Positions 37,494 through 47,133 of a stretch of 64,000 nucleotides of DNA are shown piece after piece. Each line of letters starts with the position of its first letter. The first letter of the stretch is position 1. The DNA is taken from NCBI RefSeq assembly GCF_900156125.1, contig NZ_FTLX01000012.1, positions 1 to 64,000 of the forward strand, read 5' to 3'. The DNA comes from Domibacillus enclensis. Lineage in GTDB: Bacteria; Bacillota; Bacilli; Bacillales; Domibacillaceae. Both the position numbers and the translations under genes were made by a program. A model generated the notes under the pieces. That model was not told the DNA's origin. It did not search any database and saw nothing but the letters and a program-made list of their open reading frames with translations.

Positions 37494-38204
37494 ATGCGTT
37501 TAGATAAATGGCTGGCAAATTCGGGGATCGGCTCCCGGAAAGAAGTGAAAAAGCTTTTAAAAACCGGTGCCGTGACGGTGAACGGAAAAATGGAAAAAGA
37601 CCCAAAGGTTCAAGTGAAGCCGGATCAAGACCAGGTGATGCTGTTTGATGAACCAGTGGAGTATCGTGAATTTGTTTATTTGATGATGAACAAACCGCCG
37701 GGCGTTATTTCGGCAACGGAGGACAAGCAGGATGAAACGGTGGTGGACCTGCTGGACGACCTGCATAAAAATTTTGACCCGCATCCGGTCGGCCGCCTCG
37801 ACAAGGATACAGAAGGGTTTTTATTGTTAACGAATGACGGCGGACTTTCTCACAGACTGCTGTCACCTAAGCATCATGTGCCGAAAACGTATTTCGCCCG
37901 CATCAATGGCGAGGTGACGCAAACAGACATTGCTGCTTTTAAAGAAGGTGTTACGCTCGATGATGGCTACAAAACAAAGCCGGGTGAGCTTGTGATTCTG
38001 TCAGCCGGTTTGGAATCAACGATCGAACTGACGATTACAGAAGGAAAGTTCCATCAAGTAAAAAGAATGTTTCAGTCAGTAGGCAAAGAAGTCGTTTATT
38101 TAAAACGGCTTTCGATGGGTGCTCTTGTGCTGGATGAGGAGCTCGAGCTTGGCGAATACCGCGAGCTGACAGAAGAAGAGCTCAGCTTGCTTAAAGGTGA
38201 GTGA
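37494..38204 (+). CDS. 16S rRNA pseudouridine synthase (RsuA family, YtzG-like)
   Basis: 236 residues: an N-terminal S4 RNA-binding domain (MRLDKWLANSGIGSRKEVKK) followed by the RsuA/RluB catalytic domain, with the catalytic Asp in GRLDKDTEGFLLLTND. Probably modifies 16S rRNA near position 516, but the target site cannot be proved from sequence. AAGGAGC precedes the ATG. Confidence 0.9.
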   Translation: MRLDKWLANSGIGSRKEVKKLLKTGAVTVNGKMEKDPKVQVKPDQDQVMLFDEPVEYREFVYLMMNKPPGVISATEDKQDETVVDLLDDLHKNFDPHPVGRLDKDTEGFLLLTNDGGLSHRLLSPKHHVPKTYFARINGEVTQTDIAAFKEGVTLDDGYKTKPGELVILSAGLESTIELTITEGKFHQVKRMFQSVGKEVVYLKRLSMGALVLDEELELGEYRELTEEELSLLKGE

Positions 38205-38223
38205 AAAGCTTCGTCAGGTTGAC

Positions 38224-38260
38224 AAAAAACGGCTGTCCCATTAGGGGACAGCCGTTTTTA
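38224..38260. terminator. Terminator after the pseudouridine synthase
   Basis: Near-perfect stem AAAACGGCTGTCCC / GGGGACAGCCGTTTTT with A-run and T-run on either side; probably serves ytzE on the minus strand too. Confidence 0.92.
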
Positions 38261-38270
38261 CAAGCATAAC

Positions 38271-38492
38271 TTATGAAGTCATGCGAACCTTTTTTTCTGT
38301 TGTTGTCCATTTTCCGCGTGTCGGACTAAAAACAAGCTCATTGTAAGCCAGTACATTCAAGTCCCGTTGAATTGTTCGCGGGGTGATGCCGAATTCATCT
38401 ACAATATCCTGCGTTGTCACAGTCCCATTTTCTTTAATAAACATGTAGATGGATTTAATGCGAGTCAGCATGCGATTTGTAGTAGGCTTCAA
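38271..38492 (-). CDS. ytzE: YtzE, short DeoR-type DNA-binding protein
   Basis: 73 residues consisting only of a DeoR N-terminal winged helix: TTQDIVDEFGITPRTIQRDL. The sugar-phosphate sensor domain of DeoR regulators is absent, which is normal for YtzE. Its targets are unknown. The roughly 290 bases between ytzE and pepV hold palindromes that could be its operator. Confidence 0.9.
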   Translation of the reverse strand: MKPTTNRMLTRIKSIYMFIKENGTVTTQDIVDEFGITPRTIQRDLNVLAYNELVFSPTRGKWTTTEKKVRMTS

Positions 38493-38626
38493 AGAACCAC
38501 TCCCTCATCTTTTTTCCCTGAGGCACGAGGCGGCAGACGGCAGAAAATGACTTTATTAAATGAATGAAATTGTTTCAGACATCTCCTTTATGGACTGTTT
38601 AGTATAGAACGAAACTGTCTGACAAC

Positions 38627-38640
38627 TACAGTGTACTGTA
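38627..38640. promoter_or_regulatory. Palindrome upstream of ytzE/pepV
   Basis: TACAGT-GT-ACTGTA, six-base arms. A related TACAGTATA lies at 38676-38684. A separate inverted pair TCAGACA (38575-38581) / TGTCTGA (38616-38622) is also present. Operator function is only a guess. Confidence 0.3.
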
Positions 38641-38786
38641 TTTAATGGATTTTTGCTAGAAAAAAAGGCTGAATTTACAGTATATTTACCCTATATTCAT
38701 AATAATATGCTTGTTTAGAAGGAGAAATGTCCGTATTTGTACAATATTTTTGGAAATAGGTAAAATAAAATGAGGAGGTTTTGTAG

Positions 38787-40196
38787 ATGAAAGAAATCAA
38801 TTGGCTAGAAGAAATAAAAAAACAGGAAAGCGGCTTGATCCGGGATTTGCAGGCTCTTATTCAAATTCCAAGCGTAAAAAGCACAGAGACTGCGGAGGAT
38901 GCACCGTTCGGAAAAAGTGTTCGTCAGGCACTGGATTTTATGCTGGCGCTCGGTGAAAAAGAAGGATTTACGGTGAAAAATGTAGGCAATGTGGCAGGAC
39001 ACCTTGAGATGGGGGAAGGCGAAGGCATAATTGGTGTTTTGTGCCACGTGGATGTTGTGCCGGAAGGAGATGACTGGTCGTATAAGCCATTTGGCGGTGA
39101 AGTAGAGGATGGCAAGCTGTTCGGCAGAGGCGCGATGGATGATAAAGGACCGACAATCGCCGCTTTTTACGCGATGAAACTGATTAAAGAATTAAAAGTG
39201 CCGCTTGAAAAGAGAGTGCGGATGATTATCGGAACCGATGAAGAAAGTGATTGGGGCTGTGTAGAGCGCTATTTTCAAACAGAAGAAATGCCGGAAGCCG
39301 GATTTGCACCTGATGCCGATTTTCCCATTATTTTTGCGGAAAAAGGCATTGCGGATCTTCAGCTGGAGATTCAAGTCCCTACCAAAACAAACGGGGGCGT
39401 TTCGATCGAATCTTTTCATGCAGGAAGACGATATAATATGGTGCCGGATTTTGCGGCAGCGGAGGTTTCCATTCAAGAGCAGCACACCTTTTTTCTGCAA
39501 AAGTATACCGAATATGTGAAGGATCTGGGGCTTGAAGGATCTTATTATATGGAAAGCGGAATGATTCATTTGGAGATGAAGGGGAAGTCAGCCCATGCAA
39601 TGGAGCCGGATTACGGTGTGAATGCCGCGCTTCTGCTGGCCGGTTTTTTTAAAAATGAAGCGCTGGACCCTGCTTCAGCAGCGTACATTGACTTCGTGCT
39701 TCAATATTTTGACGGAGATACACGAGGCTCAAAGCTAGGCATTGCTGCAACCGATCCTGAAATGGGCGATGTAACGGTCAATGCCGCTATTTTTCAATAC
39801 AAAAAGGGGGAGACTTCCAACATTGGCTTGAACATTCGCTACCCGGTTTCGTTTTCATTCGAAGAAGAGATAAAACGGATGGAGCAAGACCTGCAGGGAG
39901 CAGCTGTGACCATTGTTGACAACAGCCGACCGCATTACGTAGAACCGACTGATCCGTTTATTCAGACACTCGCCCGTGTGTATGAAGAAGAAACGGGGGA
40001 TCAAGCAGAACTGCTTTCGATCGGGGGCGGCACATACGCCCGGGCGCTTGAGACCGGTGTTGCATTCGGTGCCCTGTTTCCGGGAAGAGAAGATGTAGCG
40101 CATCAAAAGGATGAATATGCGTTTATCGAGGATCTGTGCAAGGCAGCCGCTATTTATGCTCGCGCCATCGTGGAGCTTGCCGGTAAAAAAGAGTAG
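38787..40196 (+). CDS. pepV: Dipeptidase PepV (M20 family)
   Basis: 469-residue zinc dipeptidase. Metal ligands are in CHVDVVPEGD, GRGAMDDKGP and GTDEESDWG. A lid domain lies between about residues 190 and 380. GAGGAGG precedes the ATG. A possible promoter TTGTAC-18-TAAAAT lies shortly upstream (about 38737-38766). Confidence 0.93.
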   Translation: MKEINWLEEIKKQESGLIRDLQALIQIPSVKSTETAEDAPFGKSVRQALDFMLALGEKEGFTVKNVGNVAGHLEMGEGEGIIGVLCHVDVVPEGDDWSYKPFGGEVEDGKLFGRGAMDDKGPTIAAFYAMKLIKELKVPLEKRVRMIIGTDEESDWGCVERYFQTEEMPEAGFAPDADFPIIFAEKGIADLQLEIQVPTKTNGGVSIESFHAGRRYNMVPDFAAAEVSIQEQHTFFLQKYTEYVKDLGLEGSYYMESGMIHLEMKGKSAHAMEPDYGVNAALLLAGFFKNEALDPASAAYIDFVLQYFDGDTRGSKLGIAATDPEMGDVTVNAAIFQYKKGETSNIGLNIRYPVSFSFEEEIKRMEQDLQGAAVTIVDNSRPHYVEPTDPFIQTLARVYEEETGDQAELLSIGGGTYARALETGVAFGALFPGREDVAHQKDEYAFIEDLCKAAAIYARAIVELAGKKE

Positions 40197-40216
40197 GCAA
40201 TAAGGATGTCTCCATC

Positions 40217-40268
40217 AAAAAAGCCGAACGATTAGGCGGAAAAATCGCATTCGTTCGGCTTGTTTTTG
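40217..40268 (+). terminator. pepV terminator (GCCGAACGA type)
   Basis: Stem AAGCCGAACGA (40221-40231) / TCGTTCGGCTT (40251-40261), with a small inner GCG/CGC hairpin, then GTTTTTG. Shares its stem with the menB and ytxJ terminators. Confidence 0.85.
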
Positions 40269-40290
40269 TTTTATTCCCGTATTCAATTGA

Positions 40291-41220
40291 TTAATAGTGA
40301 AAGACGTCCGTTGATAAATACCGTTCACCGGTATCCGGTGCAATGCAAATGACGATGTCGTCTTTTGTTAATGTTTTCGCCAGTTCGATTGCCGCGTAAC
40401 ATGTAGCACCCCCTGAAGGCCCGATCAGAATGCCTTCTTCCGCAGCCAGACGGCGGGTAATCGTATACGCGTCCTCATCTTCAATCTTAAAGATGGAATC
40501 ATACACCGACGTGTTCAATATAGCGGGAACAAAGCCTGGACTCGTGCCGACAAGCTTGTGCTTTCCGGGTTTTCCGCCTGACAGCACAGGAGAGCCGGCC
40601 GGTTCGACTACATGAACAGCAAGCGCCGGGAATTGTTTTTTTAGTTCTTCTCCCGTTCCGGTAATCGTCCCGCCAGTGCCGGCACTGGCCACAAAGGCTG
40701 CAAAGTTTTTGCCGATTAGTTGCGCAGCCTCGGCAATTTCCGTTGATGTCGTTCCCCGGTGAGCATCAGAATTGGCTGGATTATCAAATTGCATCGGAAT
40801 AAAGCTGTCCGGAATCGTCGCCGACAGTTCAATCGCTTTTTGAATAGAGCCGGGCATCTTTTCATCTCCTGGAGTCAGAACGACCTCTGCACCGTATGCT
40901 TTTAAAATGTTCACTCGTTCCTTGGTCATCGTATCCGGCATCACAAGAACGGATTTATACCCACGCGCAGCCGCGTTCATGGCGATGCCAATCCCGGTAT
41001 TGCCGCTTGTCGGCTCAATGATAGTTGCACCCGGCTTCAGCTTTCCGGATTTTTCTGCTTCGATGATCATATTGTAGGCAGCGCGGTCTTTCACGCTTTT
41101 ACTCGGATTGTAAAATTCAAGCTTTACGTACACATCTGCTCCGTTCTCAGGTGACAGACGCTGTAATTTGACGAGTGGTGTATCACCGATTAAATCTGCT
41201 ATGTTGTCAACAACCTTCAT
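40291..41220 (-). CDS. ytkP: Cysteine synthase family protein (YtkP-like)
   Basis: 309-residue PLP enzyme. The PLP lysine is in NPSKSVKDRAA, the phosphate loop in EPTSGNTGIG, and GTGGTITGTGEELK follows. The usual CysK sequence NPGGSVKDR reads NPSKSVKDR here, and the region after KPGKHK diverges from CysK, so this is better called a paralogue of O-acetylserine sulfhydrylase than CysK itself. The B. subtilis homologue is YtkP. Single gene, divergent from thpR. Confidence 0.88.
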   Translation of the reverse strand: MKVVDNIADLIGDTPLVKLQRLSPENGADVYVKLEFYNPSKSVKDRAAYNMIIEAEKSGKLKPGATIIEPTSGNTGIGIAMNAAARGYKSVLVMPDTMTKERVNILKAYGAEVVLTPGDEKMPGSIQKAIELSATIPDSFIPMQFDNPANSDAHRGTTSTEIAEAAQLIGKNFAAFVASAGTGGTITGTGEELKKQFPALAVHVVEPAGSPVLSGGKPGKHKLVGTSPGFVPAILNTSVYDSIFKIEDEDAYTITRRLAAEEGILIGPSGGATCYAAIELAKTLTKDDIVICIAPDTGERYLSTDVFHY

Positions 41221-41369
41221 AAAAAAATACCACCCTTCCTATTATTCCTTTTCACCATCATATCACTTTGACAATTCCAATGGAAATACAATGAATGAAA
41301 TGAACGGCTTTTCCACATGATTTTTGGTAAACTAAGAGCAATACACAGCCGAAAAAAGGAGTGGGGGCT

Positions 41370-41945
41370 ATGACACCGCATTATTTCTTTGCGCTCGTTC
41401 TGCCGGATGAAATAAAACAGGCGATTGCGGAAGAAATGGAAACGAGACATCATTTGTTCCAAAAGTCCGTTCACCCTGAGGACTACCATTTAACGCTGGC
41501 TTTTCTCGGGTCTGTGAGCGGTGAAGCAATAAAGGGAGCGTGTGAACACGTCCAGCAGGCCGTCGACACCGTTTCTTCTTTTCCCTTAACGATCACGGGC
41601 TTTGGCACATTTGGAAAAGAAACCGCACCCCGAATTTTCTGGGCAGGAACCGATGAACCGGCCGCGCTTTTTTTGCTTCAGCAGAAGGTGTCGTCCGCCT
41701 GTAAAAGGGCCGGCTTAAAAATAGATGAAAAGCCCTTTCGCCCGCACGTGACCACAGCAAGAAAATGGCTGAATGCGGAGAAGCCGTTTAAACAGCTCCG
41801 AGAAACGCTCGTGTGGCCTTTTTTTACAGCAGCTGAAATTGCTTTGTTTCAAACTAACGTAAAGAATGAACCAAAATACGAGAAAAAATGGTCCTGCACA
41901 CTTAAACAGCTAGGAGAGGACAAACACAATGGCCCAATTAGTTAA
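41370..41945 (+). CDS. thpR: RNA 2',3'-cyclic phosphodiesterase ThpR (2H family)
   Basis: 191 residues with the two HxT motifs of the 2H superfamily, HLTLAF near residue 40 and HVTTAR near residue 125. Opens 2',3'-cyclic phosphates on RNA; older annotation is 2'-5' RNA ligase. ATG 41370 is chosen because GGAG lies eight bases upstream; a GTG nine bases earlier overlaps the ribosome site. It overlaps the next gene by 17 bases. Confidence 0.9.
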   Translation: MTPHYFFALVLPDEIKQAIAEEMETRHHLFQKSVHPEDYHLTLAFLGSVSGEAIKGACEHVQQAVDTVSSFPLTITGFGTFGKETAPRIFWAGTDEPAALFLLQQKVSSACKRAGLKIDEKPFRPHVTTARKWLNAEKPFKQLRETLVWPFFTAAEIALFQTNVKNEPKYEKKWSCTLKQLGEDKHNGPIS

Positions 41946-42894
41946 ACTGCAAAATTATATATCACGGTACGAAAATGATCCTTTTCACTATCCTGCCCGG
42001 TACGTCCGCTTGAAAAAACAGGAGTGGTTGAAGTTCCGGGCACTGTGGGAGCGTCAAAAAGAATCCGGCGGTGCTTTGGCGGAAGAAAACGATGCCGGCA
42101 GCTGGATGCTCGAGGAGCCGAAAGAAAGATCATCCTTTCTTAAAGGGATTTTTTCACGGAAACAAAAGCAGCCGGACACTGAAGCTGAGCATGTTCCTCT
42201 TCAAGAGGAGGAGACGTTGTTCTCCATTAATGAAACAGAATCGCTTTATTTGCAAACAGAGGAAGAAGCAAAAAAGGCATTCGTTGAAAAAATGTATCAA
42301 TTTCAAATCAAGTGGGCAAGTTCAACGTTGACCTACCAATCGCCGCTTGATCACAAATATTTTGTAGATGAACGGCTGAAGTTTTTGCTGAAAAGACTGC
42401 CGGATACATTTTTGATCTTTTATGAACCAGTATTCCGGTTTCAAAAGGCGGTGGTGGAATTGGACGTTGTCATGATTACGCCGCTGCACATATGGTGTAT
42501 TTCTTTTTTAGAAGAACAGGATGATGCCGCTTTTACAGGCTCGCCGGAACGATTTTGGGTCAAGCGGTTTGGTGAGAAAGAGTCCAAAATATTAAGTCCA
42601 GCCGTGTCTCTTGGAAGAACGGAAGCCATCGTTAAAAAGCTGATTCATCATGAACAAATCGAGCTGCCGGTCCGCAAAGCGGTCATTTCCCGAAACGGCT
42701 ACATTGATGACCCGGGAGCGCCTGCAGACATACAGTATATAGATAAGCGCCATTTCAACCAGTGGTTTCAGGAAATGCGGCAGCTGTCATCCCCGTTAAA
42801 AACGGTTCAATTAAAAGCAGCGAAAGCGATGCTTTCTCATGCAGATACAGTCAGTGTGCGCCGCCCGGAGTGGGAGGAGGAGGAAGAAGGATGA
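41929..42894 (+). CDS. ytlQ: YtlQ-like protein, possible NERD-type domain
   Basis: 321 residues, unknown function. The N-terminal 100 residues are charged and probably flexible. The central VVELDVVMITPLHIWCISF resembles the core of NERD (nuclease-related) domains, with an E-x-D pattern, but the later lysine-containing motif is not clear. Acidic tail EEEEEG. The position between thpR and the pullulanase gene, with overlaps on both sides, matches B. subtilis ytlQ. Confidence 0.75.
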   Translation: MAQLVKLQNYISRYENDPFHYPARYVRLKKQEWLKFRALWERQKESGGALAEENDAGSWMLEEPKERSSFLKGIFSRKQKQPDTEAEHVPLQEEETLFSINETESLYLQTEEEAKKAFVEKMYQFQIKWASSTLTYQSPLDHKYFVDERLKFLLKRLPDTFLIFYEPVFRFQKAVVELDVVMITPLHIWCISFLEEQDDAAFTGSPERFWVKRFGEKESKILSPAVSLGRTEAIVKKLIHHEQIELPVRKAVISRNGYIDDPGAPADIQYIDKRHFNQWFQEMRQLSSPLKTVQLKAAKAMLSHADTVSVRRPEWEEEEEG

Positions 42895-45026
42895 TTACAA
42901 CACGCCCGTTTAACGCGTATTTAGATACGTTACATGAAGTAGCCATTTTGCTGCCGATCCACTATTATTCAGGGAAATCGGCCGCTTTTTACATTGAAAG
43001 CGGCAGCAGTGTAACGAGGATGGACATTTTAAAAACGGAAGAATTTGAAACGATGGTGAAATACACGTGCCGCCTAAAGGACGTACCGGACTTTGCTCAT
43101 GAGCATGTTATTTTAGATGAGCGGCTCATGCGAACCGACCTGCAAATTGGCGGCGTGATCCGGACAAAGGAGTTTGACGATCTATTTTATTACGAAGGGG
43201 AGCTCGGCAGCTTGTATACGCCTGCTCAAACCTCCTTCCGAGTATGGTCGCCAACGGCTACAGAGGCTTTTGTAAAGTACAAAGAAACAAGCATAAGTCC
43301 GCTCAAGTATGTTCCGATGAAAAGAAGCGTGTCAGGTACGTTCGAAGCAGAATTAAATGAAAATGCGGAAGGGTATTTTTATCATTATCAGGTAAGGATC
43401 AATAATGTCTGGCATGAAGCAGTAGACCCGTACGCCAAAATGGTTTCCGTGCACAGTGAATGGGCACGGGTAGTGGATGATGAGAAGCTGGCCGTTGCCA
43501 GGCATGAGCTGCCGCCTTTTTCGTCTCCGCTCGATGCGGTTATTTACGAAGCGTCTATACGCGATGTATCCAGTCAGCCGGAAAGCGGGATAAAACACCG
43601 GGGCTTATTTCTCGGTCTCACAGAGGAAGGAACGCAAAGCCCTGACGGAAAGCCGACCGGACTTGACTACATGGCATCACTCGGTGTAACCCATGTAGAG
43701 CTGCTTCCTTTTTTCGATTTTTTCGGTGTATCAGACATTGATTTTTCCGCTAATTATAACTGGGGATACAACCCATTATACTTTAACGTCCCAGAAGGAA
43801 GCTTCAGCACAGACCCGGCTCATTTATACACAAGAGCGACCGAGCTGAAAGAAATGATCCGTGCCTTTCATAAAAAAGGGCTGCGTGTGATTATGGATGT
43901 CGTTTATAATCATGTGTTCGTTCGTGAAACGTCGTCGTTTGAACGACTCGTTCCCGGTTATTTTTTCAGGCAGGGCCATGACGGGCAGCCGTCAAACGGG
44001 TCAGGCTGCGGAAATGATTTCGCCTCAGAGCGGAAAATGGCTCGAAAGTTCATCCTTGATTCGCTGGAATACTGGCTGGAGTCTTATCACCTTGACGGCT
44101 TCCGTTTTGATTTAATGGGCCTGATTGATGTAGAGACGATGAAGCAGGCAGCAGAGCGGATCCACCGGACAAAGCCGGATGCCATCATTCTGGGAGAAGG
44201 CTGGGATTTAAACACCGCCCTGCTGCCAGAGCACCGATCCACCATCCAAAACCATTCTTCCTTAAAGGATATCGCCTTTTTTAATGATCGTTTCCGAGAT
44301 TCTGTAAAAGGCAGCACGTTTCAGCTGTTTGAACCTGGCTTCGCGTTCGGGAACAGCCGGTTGATGGATCAGGCGTTTGCCGCATTAACCGCAAACGCGG
44401 GCTGTGCAGGAAGTGAACGGCTGTTTCATTCGCCGGCTCAATCCGTTAACTATGTTGAATGTCACGACAACTATACATTATGGGACAAACTGGAGGCTTG
44501 CTTTCCAGGCGAAACAGCCATTAACCGAAAAAAACACACACTGGCAACCGCTTTTGTATTACTGTCACAGGGCATTCCTTTTTTACATGCCGGGCAGGAG
44601 TTTTGCCGGACGAAATATGGGGTTGAAAACAGTTATACGAGCTCCGACATGATCAATCAGATGGACTGGCGCCGGCGAGGTGAGTTTTTTGATCATGTTC
44701 AGTACGTGAAAGGGCTTATTCAACTTCGGCATGCATCCGGCGCTTTTCGGATGCGGACAGAGGAAGCGATTTGCCATCATATCGTGAAATGGCCGTCGAA
44801 TGCGGATACGCTGACGGTTTGGCTGAAGGATGTGGCTTCATACGGAGGGTGGCGGGATCTTGTCATTAGTTTTAATGCTGGCGGCGTGCAGTCCCGCTTT
44901 GTGCTGCCGGAGGGGATAGCGTGGAATCAGGTGGTTTCCGGCGAGTATGCCGGGACAGACATTCTTCAGCACAATGTAGCAGAGGCATCGGTTGATCCTT
45001 TCAGCTGTGCCGTATTTGTCCGGTAG
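42891..45026 (+). CDS. amyX: Type I pullulanase (AmyX/PulA)
   Basis: Cleaves alpha-1,6 branches. 711 residues with an N-terminal CBM48 region and a GH13 barrel. The type I signature YNWGYNP is present, with catalytic residues in GFRFDLMG (nucleophile), LGEGWDL (acid/base) and ECHDNYTLWD. No signal peptide, so it acts inside the cell, probably on glycogen or maltodextrin. It complements the glg operon, which has no debranching gene. ATG 42891 overlaps the ytlQ stop as ATGA after GGAAGAAGG; longer in-frame starts run into ytlQ. Confidence 0.95.
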   Translation: MITTRPFNAYLDTLHEVAILLPIHYYSGKSAAFYIESGSSVTRMDILKTEEFETMVKYTCRLKDVPDFAHEHVILDERLMRTDLQIGGVIRTKEFDDLFYYEGELGSLYTPAQTSFRVWSPTATEAFVKYKETSISPLKYVPMKRSVSGTFEAELNENAEGYFYHYQVRINNVWHEAVDPYAKMVSVHSEWARVVDDEKLAVARHELPPFSSPLDAVIYEASIRDVSSQPESGIKHRGLFLGLTEEGTQSPDGKPTGLDYMASLGVTHVELLPFFDFFGVSDIDFSANYNWGYNPLYFNVPEGSFSTDPAHLYTRATELKEMIRAFHKKGLRVIMDVVYNHVFVRETSSFERLVPGYFFRQGHDGQPSNGSGCGNDFASERKMARKFILDSLEYWLESYHLDGFRFDLMGLIDVETMKQAAERIHRTKPDAIILGEGWDLNTALLPEHRSTIQNHSSLKDIAFFNDRFRDSVKGSTFQLFEPGFAFGNSRLMDQAFAALTANAGCAGSERLFHSPAQSVNYVECHDNYTLWDKLEACFPGETAINRKKHTLATAFVLLSQGIPFLHAGQEFCRTKYGVENSYTSSDMINQMDWRRRGEFFDHVQYVKGLIQLRHASGAFRMRTEEAICHHIVKWPSNADTLTVWLKDVASYGGWRDLVISFNAGGVQSRFVLPEGIAWNQVVSGEYAGTDILQHNVAEASVDPFSCAVFVR

Positions 45027-45108
45027 AAGTTTTTTGAATGGAACTAGTCGAATGAATGAATTCATGATACAATACTTCATACGATATAAGGAACGATAGA
45101 AGAAATAA

Positions 45109-45151
45109 AAAAGACAGCGATTGTTTTTCGAAGCGGCTGCTGTCTTTTTTT
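45109..45151 (+). terminator. amyX terminator
   Basis: Stem AAAAGACAGC / GCTGTCTTTT (GACAGC 45113-45118, GCTGTC 45139-45144) followed by a run of T, just before ytmP. Confidence 0.8.
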
Positions 45152-45171
45152 GTGAAAAAAGGTGAGGGATT

Positions 45172-45999
45172 GTGGAACATTTTCTTGGCGGAGACTGGGA
45201 AATAACGCCTGCTGGCGGTGTAACAGGAAAAGCATTTTTTGCAAGGCACGCAGGAAAAGAATTGTTTTTAAAACGAAATTCTTCTCCTTTTCTTGCCATG
45301 CTCTCAGCCGAGGGAATTGTTCCAAAACTCGTCTGGACGAAGCGGCTTGAAAATGGAGATGTGATTTCTGCCCAGCACTGGATGAATGGACGGGAGCTTG
45401 CGCCAGAAGAAATGAGCTCGGAACGCGTGGCAAGGCTTATGGGGAAAATCCATTCCTCTAAGCCGCTTTTGAACATGCTGAAGCGGCTCGGCAAACAGCC
45501 TGTGATGGCACCTGCTATACTTGCGGAGGTCCGCGCCCGGGTAGATTTGCTGTCCGCTCATCCCGATGTAGCGGAGGCCCTTCGCTTTTTAGAAGATAAA
45601 GTACCGGCTGTACAGGACTTTCAGCTCGTCGTGTGCCATAGCGACGTGAATCACCATAACTGGCTGCTGTCAGATGAGGATGAACTGTTTTTAATCGATT
45701 GGGACGGAGCGATGATTGCCGATCCGGCTATGGATATTGGGACACTCCTGTTCGGGTACATTGAACGAGCGCAATGGAGCACCTGGTTGTCACAGTACGG
45801 AGAAGGCGTAACAGCCGATTTTTTTCATCGCATGAAATGGTATGCGACTGCGCAGCTTCTTTTGTCCATTGAATGGAACAGAGAGAAAACACGTTTCCAT
45901 GACATGAACCAAAGCTTACAGTCATTACATGAGTTAATCAACGTACAATTTATTTTAGATGGAAATGGAGCGAGCGAGCAAGATGCGTTTAAGAAATAA
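45172..45999 (+). CDS. ytmP: YtmP-like aminoglycoside/choline kinase-fold phosphotransferase
   Basis: 275 residues. The kinase catalytic loop HSDVNHHNW (HxDxxxxN) and the metal-binding IDWDGA are intact, so it is likely active. An N-terminal lysine in ELFLKRN could bind ATP. Substrate unknown. GTG start at 45172 after AAAGGTGAGG. Overlaps trmB by 17 bases, which links it with tRNA modification only by position. Confidence 0.87.
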   Translation: MEHFLGGDWEITPAGGVTGKAFFARHAGKELFLKRNSSPFLAMLSAEGIVPKLVWTKRLENGDVISAQHWMNGRELAPEEMSSERVARLMGKIHSSKPLLNMLKRLGKQPVMAPAILAEVRARVDLLSAHPDVAEALRFLEDKVPAVQDFQLVVCHSDVNHHNWLLSDEDELFLIDWDGAMIADPAMDIGTLLFGYIERAQWSTWLSQYGEGVTADFFHRMKWYATAQLLLSIEWNREKTRFHDMNQSLQSLHELINVQFILDGNGASEQDAFKK

Positions 46000-46630
46000 A
46001 CCGTGGGCGCGTGAAAAACTAGACGCGCATCCGCAATATGTCGTCCTGAACCCGGAACAGGAAAAGGGACAGTGGAACAAAACCTTTAACAATGACCAGC
46101 CGATTCATATTGAAGTCGGGACCGGAAAAGGGCAATTTGTCACCGGGATGGCCAGGCAAAATCCGCACATCAATTATATCGGCGTTGAACTGTATGAAAG
46201 CGTCATTGTCACAGCACTTGACCGTTTAATTGAAGCGGACCTGCCAAACTTAAAGCTGTTGAACGTAGACGGAGCAGAGCTGATGAATTATTTTGAAAAA
46301 GGGGAAGTGGACCGTGTGTATTTGAACTTTTCCGATCCATGGCCGAAAACCCGTCATGCTAAGCGCCGGTTAACGTACAAATCGTTTTTGAGCTTATATG
46401 AATCCCTGATGCCGGACGGTGGAGAAGTCCATTTTAAAACGGATAATCAAGGCCTGTTTGAGTATTCACTAAAAAGCTTCTCGGAATACGGCATGCTGCT
46501 GACATTCGTCAGCCTGGATTTACACAACAGCGGATTTGAAGGAAATGTGATGACGGAATACGAAGAGAAATTCTCGGCAAAAGGCCAGCGCATTTACCGG
46601 TCGGAAGCCAAATTCCAGCCTCGTCCATAA
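45983..46630 (+). CDS. trmB: tRNA (guanine-46-N7)-methyltransferase TrmB
   Basis: 215 residues. SAM-binding motif [10 protein letters not shown] and the family signature [17 protein letters not shown] are present. Methylates G46 in the tRNA variable loop. ATG 45983 (MRLRNKPWA) matches the family N-terminus; an upstream in-frame ATG at 45959 is less likely. Confidence 0.96.
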   Translation: MRLRNKPWAREKLDAHPQYVVLNPEQEKGQWNKTFNNDQPIHIEVGTGKGQFVTGMARQNPHINYIGVELYESVIVTALDRLIEADLPNLKLLNVDGAELMNYFEKGEVDRVYLNFSDPWPKTRHAKRRLTYKSFLSLYESLMPDGGEVHFKTDNQGLFEYSLKSFSEYGMLLTFVSLDLHNSGFEGNVMTEYEEKFSAKGQRIYRSEAKFQPRP

Positions 46631-46664
46631 AAAAACACCCCCAGCCTTTGGGGGTGTTTCTTTC
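46628..46664. terminator. Terminator, trmB / ytzB
   Basis: Stem AAACACCCCC / GGGGGTGTTT with A-run and TTTC flanks, between convergent genes. Confidence 0.92.
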
Positions 46665-46667
46665 GCT

Positions 46668-46988
46668 TTATACCGGCTGCACGTTTAACAGTGTACCCGT
46701 TTTGGCGTCAGCGGAAAATTCAAACTGCTCGTTGCCCTGTTCACCCGGACGCGAGATGCCGCCTTTGTATACAAGTGTAGAAAATCCATTGTTATCAACC
46801 TGCTCAGGCTTCATTTGAATCCAGGAGCCGTCGACTGGACCGTTTTGTTTAAACGTATCTTTTACCTTCTTCAGCACTTTTTCAGGCGGAACATTCATTG
46901 ATTCGGATGTTTGCTTTTGGATCAAAACGGCTGCGGCTGCTCCAGCGGCTGCCCCGATTAAAAAAGAAGCGCGATCACACTTTGGCAT
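46668..46988 (-). CDS. ytzB: Small membrane-anchored PepSY-type protein (YtzB-like)
   Basis: 106 residues. N-terminal hydrophobic helix FLIGAAAGAAAAVLI, then a single PepSY-like domain ending NEQFEFSADAKTGTLLNVQ. PepSY domains are thought to inhibit proteases. The start is the ATG at 46986-46988 after GGGGGT; a longer upstream reading has no ribosome site. Convergent with trmB. Confidence 0.8.
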   Translation of the reverse strand: MPKCDRASFLIGAAAGAAAAVLIQKQTSESMNVPPEKVLKKVKDTFKQNGPVDGSWIQMKPEQVDNNGFSTLVYKGGISRPGEQGNEQFEFSADAKTGTLLNVQPV

Positions 46989-47133
46989 GTTAAAAACCCC
47001 CTGTTTATCTAGTTGACTGCACTTACAGTATACAAGAAGCGGCAAACGAAGAAAACTAAAATGCGCTTCATTCCACCTTCCACCGTATTTTCTGTATAAT
47101 GAACAAAAGAAAAAAGCGGGAGGACGTGGAGAA

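Noticed and set aside
42762-42890. Longer N-terminus for the pullulanase
   Set aside because: It reads back through ytlQ; the ATG at 42891 has a good ribosome site and overlaps the ytlQ stop as ATGA.
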